A DNA stretch of 64,000 nt from positions 335,457 to 399,456 of the forward strand of contig NZ_FNDJ01000008.1 of NCBI RefSeq assembly GCF_900099965.1, written 5' to 3'. Source of the stretch: Nonomuraea jiangxiensis (GTDB lineage: Bacteria; Actinomycetota; Actinomycetes; Streptosporangiales; Streptosporangiaceae). The notes under the pieces were generated by a model, which did not search any database, was not told where the DNA came from, and was given only the letters and a program-made list of their open reading frames with translations. Below are positions 61,327 through 64,000 of this stretch, in pieces (the first letter of the stretch is position 1; the number at the start of each line of letters is the position of its first letter). The position numbers and the translations under genes were made by a program.

Positions 61327-62186
61327 CCGAGTCCGCGCGTCCGCCGGTGCGCTCCGCCCTCTGGGTGCCGCTCTTCGACGATCTCGCCGACCCGGTGGTG
61401 GCCGCGCGCCTGGCCGGTGAGGCGGAGGCGGCCGGGTGGCACGGGTTCTTCGTGTGGGACCGCCTGAGCTGGCCGCGGCCGGTCCGGCAGGTCGCCGACC
61501 CGTGGATCACGCTCGCCGCGGTCGCCTCCGCCACCGAACGCCTGCGCATCGGTCCCATGGTCACGCCCGTCGCCCGCCGCCGGCCCGCCAAGCTGGCCCG
61601 GGAGACCGTCACGCTCGACCGGCTCAGCGGCGGCCGTCTCACCCTCGGCGTCGGCCTGGGCAGCGACCGTTACGGCCGCGAGTTCACCAGGACCGGCGAG
61701 CAACCCGACGACCGGCTGCGCGGCCAGATGCTCGACGAGGCGATGGGGGTCCTCACCGCCGCGTGGTCCGGTGAGCCGGTGCACCATCGCGGCGAGCACT
61801 ACACCATCGACGGCCTGCGGTTCCTCCCCCGGCCGGTGCAGCGGCCTCGGGTGCCGGTGTGGGTCGCCGGGTATCCCGGCCGGGTCCGGCCGCTGCGCCG
61901 GGCCGCCCGCCACGACGGGTTCTTCCCCATCGACCTCGAACACGCCGACCAGTTGGCCGAGATCGCCGCCACGCTCACCGGCCTGCGTGGCCCGGCGGCC
62001 ACGCCGTACGACCTGGCCGTCGCCCTGCCTCCCGGCGCCGACCCGGAGCCGTACGTCACGGCGGGCGCCACGTGGTGGATGCCCGACTTCCCGCCGGACG
62101 TGACCCTGGACCGGGTGCGGGGCGTCCTGCGCGACGGCCCCTTCCAGGTCGAGGACCGCCCTCTCCCGCTGCTCGTGGACGGGTGA
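61323..62186 (+). CDS. LLM-class flavin-dependent oxidoreductase
   Basis: The product is 287 residues. Luciferase-like barrel motifs are RSALWVPLFDDLADPVVAAR, EAAGWHGFFVWDRLSW, ATERLRIGPMVTPVARRRPA, KLARETVTLDRLSGGRLTLG and VGLGSDRYGREF, then VPVWVAGYPGRVRPLRRAAR. It is the last gene of the PNPOx-MFS-LLM operon (ATGA overlap) and could use FMNH2 or F420. The next gene is convergent with a one-base gap and no room for a terminator hairpin. Confidence 0.9.
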   Translation: MTESARPPVRSALWVPLFDDLADPVVAARLAGEAEAAGWHGFFVWDRLSWPRPVRQVADPWITLAAVASATERLRIGPMVTPVARRRPAKLARETVTLDRLSGGRLTLGVGLGSDRYGREFTRTGEQPDDRLRGQMLDEAMGVLTAAWSGEPVHHRGEHYTIDGLRFLPRPVQRPRVPVWVAGYPGRVRPLRRAARHDGFFPIDLEHADQLAEIAATLTGLRGPAATPYDLAVALPPGADPEPYVTAGATWWMPDFPPDVTLDRVRGVLRDGPFQVEDRPLPLLVDG

Positions 62187-62187
62187 G

Positions 62188-62625
62188 TCAGTTGCTGTAG
62201 ATCCGTGCCGGTGTCACGAACACGGCGGTGCGGCGCTGCTCCCGCATCACCCGGTCGTAGGTGTCCCAGTCGTCGTGCGTGCCGCCCGCGGCCGTGAAGA
62301 TCTCGCGCAGGATGACCCGCAGCCGCTCGGCGTCGACCGCAGGGTGCGGGTCATCCGGCCCGACGAGCTCCGCGCTGCCCTCGACGGCCGCCCACTGCCA
62401 TCCCGAGCGCACGGTCACGGTGATCTGCGGGCGCAGCCGGAGGTTGGCCAGCTTCACCTTGCCGTACGTCACGAATGCCGCGACCTGCGCTCCTGTCAGC
62501 GGATGCGCCATGAAGGCGACGTTCACCAGGGACGTCTGGATCGTCGCGTCAGCCCGCAGTGTGGAGACGACCGCCAGCCCGCTCTCGGCACGCCCCAGTG
62601 CCGCCGCCTCGTCGAAGGATGTCAT
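62188..62625 (-). CDS. PPOX-class F420-dependent enzyme
   Basis: The product is 145 residues from ATG 62625. It is a split-barrel protein with ESGLAVVSTLRADATIQTSL, VNVAFMAHPLTGAQVAAFVT, YGKVKLANLRLRPQITVTVR and SGWQWAAVEGSAELVGPDDP, ending RRTAVFVTPARIYSN. This matches the TIGR03618/TIGR03667-type PPOX family with Rv1155-like F420 binding. A small oxidoreductase role in the cytoplasm is likely. It is single on its strand and immediately convergent with the LLM enzyme. Confidence 0.88.
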   Translation of the reverse strand: MTSFDEAAALGRAESGLAVVSTLRADATIQTSLVNVAFMAHPLTGAQVAAFVTYGKVKLANLRLRPQITVTVRSGWQWAAVEGSAELVGPDDPHPAVDAERLRVILREIFTAAGGTHDDWDTYDRVMREQRRTAVFVTPARIYSN

Positions 62626-62651
62626 ACCACCACACCCTAACGAGGCGGGCG

Positions 62652-62852
62652 CTAGTGGTCGGCGCAGCAGGGGGTCGGGTTCGGCACCTCGAACGGGGCC
62701 ACCCGGCCACCCGCCACCGGCATCGTGACCAGGGTCAGCACACCGTCCTGCCACCGCGGACGGACGAAGTCACGGGTGTCGAGCTCCGTACCGTCCGCCG
62801 GTGGCGGGCCGCCCAGCTGGGTGACCCGCCCGATGGCGCTCACCGCGAGCAC
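62652..62852 (-). CDS. Short uncharacterised frame, possibly a gene fragment
   Basis: A 66-residue frame from a GTG at 62852 (VLAVSAIGRVTQLGGPPPAD) ends PFEVPNPTPCCADH. Composition is protein-like, with a C-terminal CC pair, but no family is recognised and no good ribosome site is visible. The frame stays open upstream across the next gene, and the true start could lie inside it. It may be the tail of a longer gene joined here by deletion. Confidence 0.4.
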   Translation of the reverse strand: MLAVSAIGRVTQLGGPPPADGTELDTRDFVRPRWQDGVLTLVTMPVAGGRVAPFEVPNPTPCCADH

Positions 62853-62863
62853 CTCGCCGACCG

Positions 62864-63448
62864 TCAGCGTGTCGGATCCTCGCGCCAGAACAGCGTGAGG
62901 CCCGACTGGGTGAGGACCGCCACCACCAGCAGGACCATGCCCACCAGCGCCGGTTGGGAGGCGAAGGTGTGGCTCTCGGTCCGCGCCAGCTTGAGCCGGG
63001 CCAGCCAGCCGAGCCAGCGGGCGGGACGCCCGGTCACCTCGGCGCGGAACACCGGCTCGTCGAAGCCCTTCCCCGGCGTTCCCGACTTGCGTTCCAGCAC
63101 GGCCAGGACCTTGTAGTGGGCGCCGGGGTTCAGCTTCACCTTGGGTAACTTGAGGACTCCCGCGTCCTTCTCCTCGCCCATCCCGTAGCCCTCGGTCTCC
63201 TTGGTGCCGTCGCCGGTGTCCGTGACGAAGAAGTGGCTCAGTTCCTCGGGCTCGGTCACCGCCATGCCGACGACCCTGCGGTTCGGGAACCTGACCCGGA
63301 TGCCGGTCTTGTCGCTCTCGTGGGTCAGGTAGTCGGACTCGACGATCTCCATCCAGCCCTGCGTGTCCATCTGCACCCGGTAGCCGAGCCGCTTGCGGCG
63401 CACCACGGCGAACTCCCACACGAACGCCATGAGGGGAACCACGACCAC
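62864..63448 (-). CDS. Membrane-associated protein of unknown function downstream of nuoH
   Basis: The product is up to 194 residues; starts at 63448 (GTG), 63442 (GTG) or 63430 (ATG) are possible, with GAAGGGG favouring 63442. A short N-terminal hydrophobic stretch (VVVPLMAFVWEFAVVRRKRL) is followed by a soluble domain (YLTHESDKTGIRVRFPNRRV, VGMAVTEPEELSHFFVTDTG, KVKLNPGAHYKVLAVLERKS) and a C-terminal helix (ALVGMVLLVVAVLTQSGLTL). I recall longer actinomycete relatives with extra sequence after RVQMDT and after the second helix, so this copy may be shortened at both points; I cannot verify that here. It is four bases from the nuoH stop, same strand. Confidence 0.6.
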   Translation of the reverse strand: MVVVPLMAFVWEFAVVRRKRLGYRVQMDTQGWMEIVESDYLTHESDKTGIRVRFPNRRVVGMAVTEPEELSHFFVTDTGDGTKETEGYGMGEEKDAGVLKLPKVKLNPGAHYKVLAVLERKSGTPGKGFDEPVFRAEVTGRPARWLGWLARLKLARTESHTFASQPALVGMVLLVVAVLTQSGLTLFWREDPTR

Positions 63449-63452
63449 CCCT

Positions 63453-64000
63453 TCAGGACCGGGGGACGCCGTGGTAGTGCGGAAGATCGAGTGGCGGCAC
63501 CGGGAAGCCGCCGGCCGCCGGCTCGTTGGTCAGTTCCTCGAACTCGGCCTCCACCTGCGCCTTCCTGTCCTCCTTGCGCCGCTGGTTGACGGTGTCGAAC
63601 CGCATCCAGATGGCCAGCACCCCGATCACGATGACGACGCCGACCGCGATGCCCAGCACCCTGTCGCCCTCGTTGACCATCACGTTGCGCACCGCGGCGA
63701 CCAGGAGGATCCAGCCCAGGTTGACCGGGATCAGCACCTTCCAGCCCAGCGACATCAACTGGTCGTAACGCACGCGCGGCAGCGAGGCCCGCACCCAGAT
63801 GATGAAGCTGAAGGTCAGCGCGAACTTGATGAAGAACCAGAGCACCGGCCAGTAGCCCGTGAACGCCCACTCCCACGACATCGGGAACGGAGGCCGCCAG
63901 CCGCCCAGGAACAACGTCACCGCGATCCCGGAGGCCGTGAACGTGTGCAGGTATTCACCCATCATGATCAGGGCGAACTTCAGCGACGAGGAGTATTCGG
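63453..64000 (-). CDS. nuoH: NADH-quinone oxidoreductase subunit H (C-terminal part; start outside window)
   Basis: About 180 C-terminal residues are visible. SSSLKFALIMMGEYLHTFTA, then SGIAVTLFLGGWRPPFP, is the conserved NuoH quinone-channel region. YWPVLWFFIKFALTFSFIIW, VRASLPRVRYDQLMSLGWKV and LIPVNLGWILLVAAVR follow, all typical. NuoH anchors the peripheral arm of complex I in the membrane. The tail (NQRRKEDRKAQVEAEFEELT) is a charged cytoplasmic extension. In normal nuo operons nuoI follows; here an unrelated protein does, so this is the end of a cluster or a partial second copy. Confidence 0.9.
   Translation of the reverse strand, partial: EYSSSLKFALIMMGEYLHTFTASGIAVTLFLGGWRPPFPMSWEWAFTGYWPVLWFFIKFALTFSFIIWVRASLPRVRYDQLMSLGWKVLIPVNLGWILLVAAVRNVMVNEGDRVLGIAVGVVIVIGVLAIWMRFDTVNQRRKEDRKAQVEAEFEELTNEPAAGGFPVPPLDLPHYHGVPRS

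Overview
The window is high-GC actinomycete chromosome. Coupled ATGA/GTGA gene starts, many TetR, LysR, GntR and MocR regulators, luciferase-type flavin enzymes, a deazaflavin-type nitroreductase, an AfsR-type activator and an ECF sigma factor with a membrane partner all point to a filamentous member of the Streptosporangiales (Nonomuraea or Streptosporangium type). The genus is inferred, not proven. No rRNA, CRISPR array, replication origin or phage structural gene is visible.

Layout. 1-5.3 kb: a partial nitroreductase-hemerythrin gene, a decayed stretch ending in a Tn3 transposase remnant, and a TetR/hydrolase/MFS/hydrolase unit. 5.4-8.8 kb is an accessory island. It holds an integrase remnant, then a short Tn7-like element (5996-7399) with TGTCCT inverted ends, arrays of TnsB-type sites, a perfect 5-bp target duplication (ACAAC), a tnsA remnant and one DinB-family cargo gene. 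A second, related element end abuts it, followed by a chimeric phosphotransferase reading frame. 9.2-25.5 kb holds mostly single-gene units (WYL regulator, secreted proteins, Xaa-Pro peptidase, SDRs, LysR, F420-type reductase) with several broken genes and one divergent tRNA-Ala(UGC).

25.6-33.1 kb is a tight operon: a divergent GntR/UTRA regulator, a sugar/autoinducer-type ABC importer (binding lipoprotein, double ATPase, two permeases), a PfkB kinase and an ADP-ribosylglycohydrolase-family protein. It resembles E. coli yegTUVW with an ABC importer replacing the MFS transporter, and probably takes up and breaks down an unidentified ribosyl compound. 33.1-37.9 kb is a likely biosynthetic cluster: geranylgeranyl-reductase-type flavoprotein, UbiA prenyltransferase, type III PKS, isoprenylcysteine-methyltransferase-like enzyme and FAD monooxygenase. 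The last three match the SrsA-SrsB-SrsC logic of alkylresorcinol/alkylquinone synthesis.

38-47 kb: a secreted lipoprotein/I36-type pair, a 1,266-residue XRE-nSTAND-WD40 protein, and a divergent AfsR-type regulator with a probable leaderless start. 47-64 kb: lactate permease, ECF sigma factor with partner, regulator-target pairs with clear palindromic operators (TetR/AKR, ArsR-like/MFS, MocR/PNPOx-MFS-luciferase-like), a PPOX protein, and the 3' end of nuoH at the right edge.
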